The notes beneath the pieces were generated by a model, which saw nothing but the letters and a program-made list of their open reading frames with translations, was not told the DNA's origin and did no database searches. Shown one piece after another: positions 46,949-57,436 of a stretch of 64,000 nt of DNA. The stretch comes from Clitopilus passeckerianus (lineage: Eukaryota; Basidiomycota; Agaricomycetes; Agaricales; Entolomataceae). The position numbers and the translations under genes are program-made. Numbering within the stretch: position 1 is the first letter of the stretch; the number at the start of each line of letters is the position of its first letter. The stretch lies in the NCBI GenBank assembly GCA_944990035.1, contig CALYLX010000116.1:806001-870000 (forward strand). The letters are read 5' to 3'.

Positions 46949-49900
46949 TCATGACCTCACACGCGACCTCATAGGCAAAGGCCTTATCATCCTCACAGGA
47001 GCACCGGCCTCCCCGCCTACGATCTCTCCCTCTTCCACTTCATCCTCGTCCTCCTCGTGCACGACGGACAGCTCGAACCTGTCCCCTTCATCTTCCTCCT
47101 CGAGCCTCGACATTCCCTCCCCATCCTCCTCCCCATCCTCTTCAAGCTCCTCAACCCTCGACACACCCTCCCCCTCCTCATCCTCAACAACATTCACACC
47201 AAAAAGCGCCATCTGGCCTCCACCCGGCATCCCGTGTAGATGATCCAACTCCATCGACATGAACATCGAGCTGGTGTCACCGGGGTATATAGGGTAGGGG
47301 TTTAGGTTGAACGGGTACTCGAGCGAGCGGGAATCGTCTAGGTGGTCGTGATCATGATCCTGGTCCTGGTCTTGGTCGTGATAGTGAGGCCGGGATCGAG
47401 ATTGGGATTGGGAGGGAAGTTCGAGTTGGGAGTCGTTGAGAGATAAGTCCCTGGATTGGTCCTGACTTCGACTCGCATCAGGATCTTCGTCGGAGGAGGC
47501 TTCCGCTGAGAGTCGCTGGTCACGATCAGACTCCGACTGCGACTCCACTTCCATCGACTGGGACCTATCCTCTTCCTCTTCTTCCGCATCTTCCTCCTCG
47601 TCCTCCCTATCCCGAACCGACTCTGGCGTCCTCAGACTCAACCCCATCATCCTCCCTGAAATAACCTCATCCCCCTCCCTATCCCTATCAACTATCCCAT
47701 CACTAGTTCCAGTCTTCGTAGGTGTAACAGGCGTCAAAGGCGTAGACGCTCTAACCGTCGGTTCGTCTACCATCAATAAATCTCCAAACTCCCCTCCTTC
47801 TAGGTTTCCAAAATCAAAATCCTCTCCGAAGCCTTCATCCTCCGCCTCTGGCTCTGCGTTCGAAGTCGGTGGACGAGAAAGGGAGTGATGCTGGAGAGGA
47901 GCACCGGGAGGAGATATTGAAACGCCAGTAGAGGAGAGAGGATAACTCGTGTTCGGGAACGAGCTCCCGCCTGGAGTAGCGCATCCCCCACCACTGCCGC
48001 TGTCAACACCACCACCGTGACCGCCGGCATTAGCGGAAGACGCCTCAACACCTGCAACCGATAACCCCGTACTCGTCCCCGAAGACCCGACCCCAAACAC
48101 ACCCGTCGTCTCGGGCGACGAGAACACAGAGGGGGAGATGACGAGGAGGGTGGGTTGGGTGAGGAGGGGAGTTGTTGCGAGTTCCATGGATCTCTCCCCG
48201 TTTTCGCTGGGGGTTGCTCGGCCTGCTAGTGGGTCTGGTGAGGGAGAGGGAGAAGGAGGGTGGGGAAGGAGGAGTGAGGAAGTGGGTTGCCTGGGCGAGA
48301 GTTGAGATGGGTGGGCGGGCGAGAGGGGGGAAAGGGCGTCTGGCGCACTTGGTGTAGGTGCGGGAGGAGGGAAGTTGGCATTAGCGGGGGTGGGGCTGGT
48401 ATGGCGAGGAGAAGGGTGGACTTCCTGGGGTCCAGGATGCATCCGCTCTGCCTGACCACCTTCCTCAGGACCTCGATTGAGGTCCAGATGTGAAATAGAT
48501 ATATCAGCGGATACGCCGACGTCTCTACTTTCGTTATTCCGCTGTATAATCGATTTTGTTAGTGGCTACCCTGTATAGATATGTAGATGACCAGCAGACT
48601 CACACCCATAGAATCTCGCCTTTCGTGCTCAAGACCATGTGCATGCATCCACTCCAGTGGTGTCTGTACTCCGACTTCGGCGTATGCTTTCATCTTTACC
48701 GTCTCTTCTTCCTCAACCACCTTGTCCGCCTCTTCTTCCTCTTCGGCATCATCATCGTTTGACAAGTCTCGCTTGCGTTTCTTCCTCGGTGTACCAGGCC
48801 GTCGCGAGATCCGGGATCGAGGAGATTTTGGTGATTTGGGAGACTTTGACCTTTCCTTCTTCCCTTTTGCCTTCTTCTCTCGGGGCTTGTCTTCCTCTCT
48901 ATCTGCTTTTCCATTCCCATTCGAGAACTTGAGATCCAATTTCACGGGGTCACCAAAAATGGACTCCTGTCCAACCCTCGACCTTCTTTCCTGTTCTTGC
49001 TCACGGTACCGCCTTGATAGTTCAGGTCTGGCTGGAGAGGAGACAACTGGTGGTTGAAACGAGAGAGAGAAGGCCGGGGATATTGGGGAGGGGCCTGGTG
49101 AATGCTTAGAGGACGGTGGGTGACCTGGGGAGAAAGAGAGCAGGTGTAGGTCCGAGGTAGCAGATGCGGGGGAGATGTGAGGTTGAGATTGGGGGTGGTC
49201 GACATCTGGTTCTGAATCAGATTCATGTTGGCCCTTGTCGCTATGAGCAGGTGGTGGAGGCCTTCGCTCCTTGACCATTCTCTCCAGTTCTTCCCTCTCT
49301 AGCTTGAATTTCTCGACCTTTGCCTCGAGATACCTCACCTCGTCTTGTACCTCATCGTACTTTGCATCTCTGGCCAGGTCCATAGACGGTTCATGAATAG
49401 AATCTTCTCCTGTCTTGAGTGACTTTGTAACTCTGAGGCGCTCATCTTCAAACGCGTCGATTTGAGTGGCCAAATGTTCAATCTGCGATTCCAGGCCAGT
49501 ACGGTCGAGCGAAGTGGAAGGAGCAGAGAAAACATCGTCTTCCTCGATGTTCGAACTGCGCCACTTTTGTGTTTCTAGCTTGAATTTGTCGATTTGACCA
49601 GCGAGGAGTTTTATTTCATCGTCCAAGGGTCGTGTTTCTTTGGATTTGACGGTTTCTAGCTAGAAATAAATTGAGATAATTACGAGGGATTTATAGAAAA
49701 CACGCACCTTTTTAGCCAAAACTTTGACTTCGTGCTCCAATTTCCTATTGGTATGATTCAACTCTTGAGTCGAATATTCTCGCTTTTTGGCAGTCTCGAC
49801 TTCGCGTTTTGCGAGTTGAGCCTGTAGTACCAATATCCGAGATTTAGCAACTGCATGGCTCTTTTTCTCTGCCTGCAGCTGCGAATACAACGACTGGATT

Positions 49901-50076
49901 ATCGAGCGAGCATACGAGACATCTTCGTCTGGTTTCTTCTCCTCGAGTTCAAGAGGATCGAGCAACCAAGTGCATTCCAGTCTTGAGACAGGAAATACTT
50001 GAAGATTTCCATGCGAGTCTTCAATTTTGCTAATAAACTCCTGAACAGCGTCTTTCAGTTCGTCCAGTTCGTCCAT
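46949..50076 (-). CDS. Large coiled-coil, low-complexity protein
   Basis: Three exons (50076-49708, 49659-48604, 48541-46949) join in phase 0 into about 1005 residues. The N-terminal third is coiled coil (LKDAVQEFISKIED, AKREVETAKKREYSTQELNH). DDEIKLLAGQIDKFKLETQ-type heptads follow twice, with a repeated I-D-F/K-F-K-L-E pattern. The middle is Ser/Pro-rich with a strongly basic patch (KSPKSPKSPRSRISRRPG). The C-terminal part is acidic with Glu/Asp and Gln-Asp repeats (HDQDQDQDHDHD). No known catalytic domain. A structural or nuclear role is possible but not shown. Its ATG lies 14 bp from the ATG of the divergent neighbour. An in-frame upstream ATG exists at 50121, inside that neighbour. Confidence 0.7.
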
Positions 50077-50090
50077 CGTCGTTGGCAACC

Positions 50091-52550
50091 ATGGCCAGCT
50101 CGGTGGCTGTGTCCACATCAATGCCTCTCACTTCCCCACTCACCGCTCCGCCGAGAAGGCTTTCAACGAGAAGGTCTTCAGCATGCGCACCAGATCCTTT
50201 CAACAAAGCCTACAGAGATGATATTCAGTCTACAAGTACATTGACAATCGTAAAAGTAGTCCAACAACAACAACCGCAGCCAGATTTCCATCATCGACCA
50301 TCGTCACCTCAGCGGGGCAGATCCTTCAGAGGCAGATCCAGAGCTGACCAGCAACAGCAGCAATCTCAAAAAGATGAAGCCTCATCGTCGCAGCGAATAA
50401 CTTTTGCATTCAATGCTTTCCAGCCAACTCAAGCAGGTTCACCGCCTTCCTCTCCCCGTCTTCGTCCGTCCTCGCCCCACCGTCATCACTCCCATCGCGG
50501 TCTGCCCCAACCAAGGCTAGGCCCCGAGCAGCTCGTAGACCTAGCCAAGACTTCAATTCAGAGTTCCCAGCTACCCCAGAACCAGAAAGAGACCAATCTT
50601 CAACCAGCAACATTCACTCCGCTCCCGTACAACATCTACCTCCCCTTCATCGACCGCCCAGCCGAAGTATCTGCCCTCATATCCTCCCACCCCTCCATCA
50701 AGCTCTTCTCTCTTCTCTCCCAGACCTTCCCTCCTCCTTCTGATCACGTAGATCCTCTTACTATCGCCACGATCCCGGCCAACCCACACGAGTGGACCTA
50801 CGCGCAGCTTTATGCCCATCTCACGCTCTCCACCCGCCAAGAAGTCCCAGACGATATCTGGGTCCTCAAAGCACGTAAAGCGATCCTTACACACAGCGAG
50901 CTCATCTGGGAGCGTGTCAAAGGCGCACTCGGGGTTCCTCCCGAACTCGATTTCGACGCTGACCTTGAAGGGTTGGAAGAATGGGAAAAGCAACAGGTTG
51001 CTGCTGCTGCCGAAGACGCGGATGAAGCCAAACAAACCGAAAGCCCCGTTGAGGAAAAGTCTACTACTACTACTATCACTACGACAGCAGCATCCCCCAA
51101 CCCAGACCCTCCCCTCCCCTCCTCCCGCTCTGTCCGATCCGTGAGGTCAGTAAAATCTACATCCTCGATCGACACAGACGACATCCCGGATGACGCCGGC
51201 CAGCCCGCGCGCGGACATTGGGACGATTGGGACGCCATCATGGATTCGCCTCTCTGGGCTCGCCCCAAGTCCAGACTTGCGCAGGACCCCGCTAGTCCGG
51301 TCTTCCCTAGTTATGGGGATTACGGATTGGAGGGGGAGAGGCCGCCCAGTCCGAGTAACTTGTTGGTCATTGAGCCGTTGTTGGTTAATCCCAATGCGGG
51401 GGGTATGAGTCCTGGAGGGACGGGAGCGGGAGGACCGCCGGCTGCGAGTGCGCATGCGGGGATGCTGTCGAGTGAGATTACGGGTGTTGGGTTGGGGGAT
51501 ATACAGGAGGGTGCGGAAGAAGAAGAGGAAGGAGGAGCGGGTGATACGCCCGTTCCTCTTCAAGGCGAAGACTCGAACGCCAACAAGGAGGAAGAAGGCT
51601 TGATTGCACCACAGGATATTCAGGGCTTACGCATTTCCACCAGTCCAGCATTCAATCCTATGTCCCCCTCCGCACTTCAAGCTTCTGTGCCACTTCCTCA
51701 TATGCCGGGAGTTGGAATCCCAATCCCTCATTCAGGCTCTGGAAGCTCGTTGAATGCTCAGGCTGTACCGTCGCCTATATCACCTCTCCCCCCGTACTAC
51801 CCAGGCTACGGAGTCAGTCCTAGCCCGTCTGCGATCTACTCTTCCAACCCTTTCTTCACCTCTTCATCCACTACTTCCGCTGCACCAGGTGCTACCACCT
51901 CAACCGGCACCGGCACCTCCCCAATAATCGGCCCCCAACCCCCAAGCCAGCCCAAATCCCGTCCAGGCTCGTTCTCCCTCGTAGGCGGGTTCCGCCGTTC
52001 CGGATCCTTCGGGTCATTGGGGTCACTGAGGGAGCTAGGCAATTTCTCGGCTGGGCATTTGACGAATACGAGTGGGATTGAGGATTCGGGGTCGGAGAGG
52101 AGTTTTTATAGTTCGTATGCTAGTGGTGGGGGTGGGGAGGGAAGGGGTCCGAGGTTTCCTAGTAGTTTTGCACAAGCTAGGAGGAGGATGGGTGGTGCGG
52201 GTGGGGAGAAGAATAAAGTTGGGGCAGGGGGAGGAGGGGGAGAACTAAAAGATCCGTAAGTCCACTCTCCACCACGTTAACCCCAGAAATTGACTGATAT
52301 AATTTTCGTTGACAGGGAAAATACACCTCTTAGCTTCGGAATCGGAATCGGTAGGAAACCACGGACATTATCGCAGTCTTCTACGACGTCTATTCCGGCT
52401 TCAACTTCGGTACCGCTGGGCGGGAGTGTGGCTGGGTATAAGAGGTTGAGTTGGGGTGTGCCTACGCACACGGGGGCGAGTGGGTTGAGTGTGCTTGCGC
52501 AGAGTGCGGAGGGTGGGAATGGGGGAACCCCTGTGACTGGGTCTGGGTGA
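50091..52550 (+). CDS. Ser/Pro-rich fungal protein of unknown function
   Basis: Exons 50091-52255 and 52316-52550 give about 799 residues. After a Ser/Gln-rich head a folded block of about 130 residues follows (YNIYLPFIDRPAEVSALISS, then WVLKARKAILTHSELIWERV, PPELDFDADLEGLEEWEKQQ). The rest is disordered, with Pro/Ser/Gly stretches, a GHWDDWDAIMDSPLWARPKS segment and an RSGSFGSLGSLRELGNFSA motif near the end. I recognise no named family. It might be a cortical or signalling scaffold given the many SP/TP sites, but this is inference. Start chosen as the first ATG; the one at 50121 is an alternative that would relieve the tight spacing to the divergent gene. Confidence 0.7.
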
Positions 52551-52925
52551 GCGGCAGAGGAGTATGATTCTTTCCTTCAGCTCTCGGGGCTTTGTTTTCA
52601 AGATCGATGTGCCACTGGGTGTTTTCGACGCTTTCAACTGGGCGAGCCTTTTTCTCAAGGTTCAAAATCATGATACAAGATGGACGATACACGAGCAAAT
52701 GAACGAACGATCCAACGAACGATACCAACAATTACTTTCCTTTTTCTTTCTTATAGGTTGTAGAATTAAAGAACTCTGGGCTCTGGCAGATTGTGTTGTA
52801 ATATGAATTGTTGTAAAGATACGAAACGGAAATGGTGTATACATTGTATTAAATGTCAAAGAAAGACATGAAGGCGAATTGAAAGAAATTGTTTTGAGAT
52901 TAAATACTTGAATTAAGATACATTA
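52551..52925. other. Intergenic before the MITE block
   Basis: 3' flank of the gene ending at 52550. AT-rich toward the right. Nothing coding seen. Confidence 0.4.
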
Positions 52926-53104
52926 GGGGGTTTCAAAGTTGAAAAGTTTGGTTCCATTAATCACCATTCCCGACCCTTGTTCGGTCTGAAACTGAGAATG
53001 GTGAAAAGTATACATGCCAAACTCTCTGTTTAAAGCAAGGGACGAATAAGAGAGGTAGCGGAATACCCATTAATGGGACGAAACTTTTCAACTTTGAAAG
53101 ACCC
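52926..53104. mobile_element. MITE-like element 1 (TTCAAAGTT ends)
   Basis: 179 bp bounded by TA on both sides. The left end GGGGGTTTCAAAGTTGAAAA and the right end, reverse-complemented, GGGTCTTTCAAAGTTGAAAA form inverted repeats that stay similar for about 45 bp, including a shared ATTAATGGG-type motif. No coding capacity. Small size, long TIRs and a TA duplication fit a non-autonomous DNA transposon (Tc1/mariner-like or Harbinger-like); the superfamily cannot be fixed by eye. Confidence 0.7.
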
Positions 53105-53109
53105 TATTA

Positions 53110-53627
53110 GGGGCGTTCAAAGTTACCATTATCATACCATTATCGAGCCATTATCGACTCCATTAAGCTGTTCCTTATTTTTTTAATGAAAACGTTAATG
53201 AATCTGGATAATGGTTATTTCCGGATTAAGGGCCGAATTAGGCTCCTACTGTTTTAATGGTCATTATCGACACCATTCTGGCTCTCCTGAATGGGACGTC
53301 GGAGTACAGATTCTATGATCCAAACCTTGATCCGCGTGCGGCCTGACTAGGCTTCACTCTAAGGATGCCGGAATTCTCCGTCTCGGGTCAATTGAGGTTA
53401 AACAGAATGATCCTTGGCAATGCCGAGAAATTTAATGAAAATTGAGCAGTTCCATTATTGTCCCATTATGGCAAAACTGCCAAAGGGGGGTTTCAAAGTT
53501 GACCATTATTTGTTCATTAATTATGTCATTATCGCTTACATTATTGACAATTTAGCGCCAAAATCGACTTAATGGACGTATTAATGGGTCCAATAATGGA
53601 CCGAAATAAGGGAACTTTGAAAGACCC
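53110..53627. mobile_element. MITE-like element 2, composite (TTCAAAGTT ends)
   Basis: 518 bp, flanked by TA on both sides and separated from element 1 by only five bases. Left end GGGGCGTTCAAAGTTACCAT; right end reverse-complemented GGGTCTTTCAAAGTTCCCTT. A third end copy (GGGGGGTTTCAAAGTTGACC) lies inside at 53,485, suggesting nesting or tandem insertion. Many CCATTATC / ATTAATG words crowd the ends, like transposase subterminal sites. No open frame. Confidence 0.6.
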
Positions 53628-53655
53628 TATTGCAGATATATTGCCGTGATACTAA

Positions 53656-54527
53656 TTAATTCTTCCCATCGTTCCCATCATCCTTATGCAAATCGTCATA
53701 ACCTTTGTTTTCTTCGCCCTTATTGTCGTAACCCTTCTCTTCATGGCCTTTATTATCGTACCCCTTATCATCATGCCCCTTCCGTTCGTATCCTTTCTGC
53801 TCATACTCCTTCTTATCATATCCCGTCTGCTCGTGCCCCTTGTTGTCGTAGCCCTTCTCCTCGTACTGCTTGTTATCATAGCCCTTATTGTCATAGCCCT
53901 TGCCGTCATAACCCTTGTTGTTGTACCCCTTATTGTCGTAACCCTTGTTCTCGTCCCAAGCATGATACATCCCATCGTCGTACTTGGGGTCGGGGTGGTA
54001 CTGGCCGTCGTCGTAGCCATGGGCATCCTTGCCGTCGTAGCCTTTGCCGTATTGGTTATGATCGGGGTTGGACGAGTGGGAGGACCAGGAGCTGGAATAG
54101 CCGTCCTTGCCATAGCTATCTTTGTTATAACCATGCTTCCCCTGGTCGGACCATTTGTCACCTCCTTCCTTGTGATCATCATCCTTGGATGAGTTGTCGT
54201 CCCGCTTGTAGTGATGGTGGTTGTGATAACCGCCATGGCCGTGGCCGTAGTCTCGATGGCCATGACCACCTTCATAGCCATGTCGGTCATAGCCGCCGTG
54301 ATGGCCTCCATGTCGATGGCTTGGGTGGTAGTGGTTGTATCCTCCTCGATAGTAACCACCACGGCCGCCATCGTGACCGTAGTCTCGAGCCTGATAAATG
54401 AGGTTGAATTACTGTAAAGCAGCTTGAAGATATGATGGCTTACCTCGATGCTGTTAATGCCAGCAATGGGACTTGCAGCTGCAAAGGCAGCGAGAGCAAG
54501 AGTGAACGCGGTGTACTTGGCGAACAT
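53656..54527 (-). CDS. Small secreted His/Gly/Tyr-rich protein 3 (family member)
   Basis: Exons 54527-54444 and 54390-53656 give 272 residues. The first about 150 residues are nearly identical to protein 2, including signal peptide, His-rich part and YKRDDN site. Differences are a Thr-to-Asn-type change and an eight-residue insertion around KDAHGYDDGQ. The C-terminal repeat array is longer: GYDNKGYNNKGYDGKGYDNK and onward, more than a dozen Gly-Tyr/His-(Asp/Glu)-x-Lys pentads against about eight in protein 2. The array ends KDDGNDGKN. It is the right arm of the inverted duplication, immediately next to the MITE block. The unspliced frame is open for 291 codons. Confidence 0.85.
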
Positions 54528-54643
54528 GTTTGAGTAAGAGAAGTTTGTTTATTAAGAAGTCAAAGCAGTTGATAGAGTAGCTGAGCTGGTAGAGCACTAG
54601 TTCGCTGGACTGGTGATACCTGAATCTGCCCAATTCAATACCC

Positions 54644-54722
54644 TTTTTATACGTTTTCCCTCGAATTAGGGGGATGGCCAGGTGATGCACAGTAGAGGAG
54701 AAATTCGGGCATCGTCGTCATT
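54644..54722 (-). promoter_or_regulatory. Promoter of secreted protein 3: AATGACG element and TATA box
   Basis: Mirror of the protein 2 promoter: TATAAAAA at 54651-54644 and AATGACG at 54722-54716, 195 bp before the ATG at 54527. A TGACGTCA palindrome occurs near 54,866. Confidence 0.55.
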
Positions 54723-54860
54723 CCTCCTCTTCAGTAGTCAAATTCTGACGCAAAGATGTGAGAAGGCTGTGATAGGGAGGAGGAGCGCAAGAAGAAGAGG
54801 GGGGAAAGGGGGGAAAGGAGGAGGCAAAGTGAAAGGAGAGAATACGCCACACCGGTGAGA

Positions 54861-55065
54861 ATGTGTGACGTCATCACGGGAGCAAAGATGAAACCAAAAA
54901 ATTGCTCCTTTTGCTTGAGTGGCAGTGACCGAGGAAACTCTGTCCAGACAGGCGCACAAAAAGACGCCAAAGAAGTCGGTGAAGACGGAAGGGATAGTTG
55001 TGCCAAAATGGGTGGATGAAATGAGGATTTCTGAGGAGCCTGATGTTACGATGGGGGTGATAGAT
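54861..55065 (+). pseudogene. Broken copy of the divergent small basic protein
   Basis: The copy starts ATG at 54861 with MCDVITGAKMKPKN, clearly matching the start of the gene at 45227. It has an insertion of about 24 bp after the Asn codon and lacks two bases at GTCCAGACAGGCG, so the frame shifts and ends at a TGA. Similarity ends near 55,065, before the second exon. It is a by-product of the inverted duplication. Confidence 0.6.
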
Positions 55066-55657
55066 CATACATTATTGGAACTCGACGTTTTAAGAATAAT
55101 GAACATCGAGCGAGACGAGTCGCCTGGAATGCAACTGGAATCCCAACGAACGTCACCACTGAAGCCAGCCTACCAACGAAAAGGCGGTCTAGGAAGTTCT
55201 CTGCCCGGAGAATGCCAGCCGTGCTGACCCGCCTGAGGATATCCAGTGGTCAACTCTGATTCGGCTCAAAGGCTGCCTGTCTATAAAAACCAATCATCAG
55301 TCAGTAGACTTACTCATCAATTCGGTCAACTTGAACGACTAGTCGAATAATTGGTCAATGGCCACGGTCAAAGTCATCGACTCGGTTGAATGACTGGTCA
55401 TTGATCCTACGTTATTCCCGACATTCCTCCAAGTCGTTTATCTAAGTTGACTCGCCCGCACAAGTGTGTCGAGACATTCTAACCAAAGCGGACGGCGACG
55501 TATGTCTCAGGGAAGTGAGGCGAACAGTGAGATATGTGAAGAATATGCAGAAACGATAAAGAGTAAGTGCATGAATTAAGCGGAAATCAAGATCTTTTCC
55601 TAGTAAGGGAACAAGTACAAAAGCGGCTATTCTACGATTCAATCTCTAGTATTCTGC
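55066..55657. other. Intergenic with short mirrored words
   Basis: About 590 bp. A patch at 55,310-55,410 is rich in GGTCAA, GACTAGTC and ATTGGTCA words that recur in both orientations, perhaps an old MITE. No gene. Confidence 0.35.
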
Positions 55658-56330
55658 TCAATGCTTTCCATAGCTAGAATCATCATTACCCTTGTTATCA
55701 TAACCTTTCTGCTCCCAGCCTTTATTGTCATATCCATTGTTAACACCCCACTTATTGCCGTCCCACTTGTTATCATAGCCCTGGTTATAGGACCAACCAT
55801 GGTACTTGCCATCGTCGTAGTTGGGATTGGGATGATATTGACCATCGTCGTACTTTGGGTTGGGGTAGTACTGGCCGTCATCGTATCCATTGGCATCTTT
55901 CCCATCGTACCCCTTGCCGGACTTGTCGTTGCCGTAGTTGGAATCGTAATAACCGTTCTTGTTATAGCCATCTTTCCCTTGGTTATACCCCTTGTCATCG
56001 CCATCCTTGTGTTCTTCCCCCTTTGCAGAATCGTCGTCGCGCTTGTAAGGATGGCGATCACGGTATCCGCCATAGTCTCGATGGCCATAACCACTTCCAT
56101 AACCATGTCGGTTATATCCACCATAGTGGCCGCGGTATCCCGGGCTGTAATGATTGTGGCCACCATAGCATCCATGGTGGTAATCTCGGGCCTAAACCAG
56201 ATGAATGAGTTATCGATACAGAAGAAGGTAAACAGACGGTAATTACCTCTAGCTCATTGTTGGCCTGGACGGGGCTTGCAACTGCAAAGGCAGCGAGGGC
56301 AAGCGTGAATGCAGAGGACTTAAAGAGCAT
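55658..56330 (-). CDS. Small secreted His/Gly/Tyr-rich protein 4 (family member)
   Basis: Exons 56330-56247 and 56191-55658 give 205 residues. The signal peptide (SAFTLALAAFAVASPV) and the intron before ARDYHHGCYGGHNHYSPGY match the family. The Kex2-type site is YKRDDD. The signature block is doubled: DDGQYYPNPKYDDGQYHPNP, then NYDDGKYHGW. The tail has GYDNKW/GYDNKG repeats and ends DDSSYGKH. It carries one Cys. It lies in the same orientation as genes 3 and 5, forming a loose tandem array of three. Confidence 0.85.
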
Positions 56331-57436
56331 ATTGAATGAAGAGTGGTAATTGATTGAGTAAGAGTGAGATAAGCAGTTGTTGGGTAGCGAAAGAATGCGC
56401 TAGTTGATGCCTAAGTCCTGAAAATTGTAGCCCCCTCTATACCTTTCGGGGAGGATTAGGAGACCTCCCAGAAGCTGTGAGGGTGTGGAGATTTATCGTC
56501 ATTTCTCTTCTTGCAAGATTATGCTGTGGAGGCGAGAAAGAGGAGGTGATTGGTGAAGGTGCACAGAGGCACCCCTTTCAACTGGGTCAGAGAGTAGGGT
56601 ACGTCACAGTAGGGGATCTGACGTCAATGCAGGGAGTGTTCCTCCTTTCTGCCTCAGTGGCGGTGAGTTCAAGCAGAAAGCTCGTAGACCCCCTGCGAGC
56701 GGTTGGTAACACTTTTTGAGATGTGCATGACATTGCAAATTCTTGCTTAGATGCATGAAGCGCATGAATGACAAGAATGGCAGGAGAGACGCCTTGCAGA
56801 GGCCAATTTGAGCACCTTTAAATGCATCGTGGTAGTGAAATGAGTCCTCAGATGCACCGTAGATGGTCCTAGCGCTCCTCCAAGGTCCGGAGTGCGCCCC
56901 TCTACCGAATTCTACTAACGAGCCATATCCATTGTCAGATTGGGAGAGGTGATCAGAGAAGCTCAAATGCACCAGGATTTGTGTTTTGTAGTGTCAAACA
57001 TCGTTCCACTCAACCCGAGTTCCAAGAATGGCCAATCCAGGCTTGGACTACGGTATAACCTAGTGATATGTGTCTCACTTACCGAGCCGGTATAAGGTTC
57101 TATTCGCGGAAACAGGTGAATGCTGGGTGAATGTGTGGAGGAAAGAGAGTGTGCGTGCGAGGAAACTCGGTCTGATTCAGACCTTGTTGACAAATGGGGA
57201 CTGTTCAGGCAAACTTCAGGCTCAAACGGATAGCCCCCTTTGATCATGACCCTCTATTGGGACTGCTTCAGTAGGTCAGACGGATACAAAAGGGTTGCAT
57301 CATGAGTTCCCAGAGGTTCGCGGACTAAGGAGCGATTCGAGATAGTGAAGAAATGCAAGACTGAATTGGTATGGACAACAAATATGGTAGCGAAAAGGAG
57401 CATATATATTTGACAGCTATGAACTGTGAACATTAT
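56331..57436. other. Upstream region of secreted protein 4
   Basis: About 1.1 kb with no gene. It holds the protein 4 promoter: CGTCATT (minus AATGACG) at 56497-56503 and a TGACGTCA palindrome at 56619-56626. The rest, to the 3' end of gene 5, contains no recognisable feature. Confidence 0.45.
56497..56503 (-). promoter_or_regulatory. AATGACG element of secreted protein 4
   Basis: On the minus strand it reads AGAAGAGAAATGACGATAA, about 170 bp before the ATG. The A/G-rich lead-in and the AATGACG core match the other four promoters. Confidence 0.5.

Larger units (their letters stand above)
53656..55065 (-). repeat. Inverted duplication, right arm
   Basis: Reverse-complement partner of 45,045-46,311. 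The promoter and first exon are almost base-identical to the left arm; the C-terminal repeat part and the divergent-gene part have drifted. The arm starts about 30 bp from MITE-like element 2. Confidence 0.85.

Noticed and set aside
53646..54401. Long plus-strand open frame (251 codons) opposite secreted gene 3, and similar ones opposite genes 2, 4 and 5
   Set aside because: They are antisense to repetitive GGN/TAY/GAY/AAR codons, which rarely create stops on the other strand. No signal peptide, start context or splice logic supports them.
54570..54625. tRNA-like stretch (GTAGCTGAGCTGGTAGAGC with a following pairable stem), also in reverse at 45,462-45,517
   Set aside because: It has a D-arm-like word and a five-pair anticodon-like stem but no T-arm, no acceptor stem and C at position 33. 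It sits in the secreted genes' 5' leaders and is explained by the inverted duplication.
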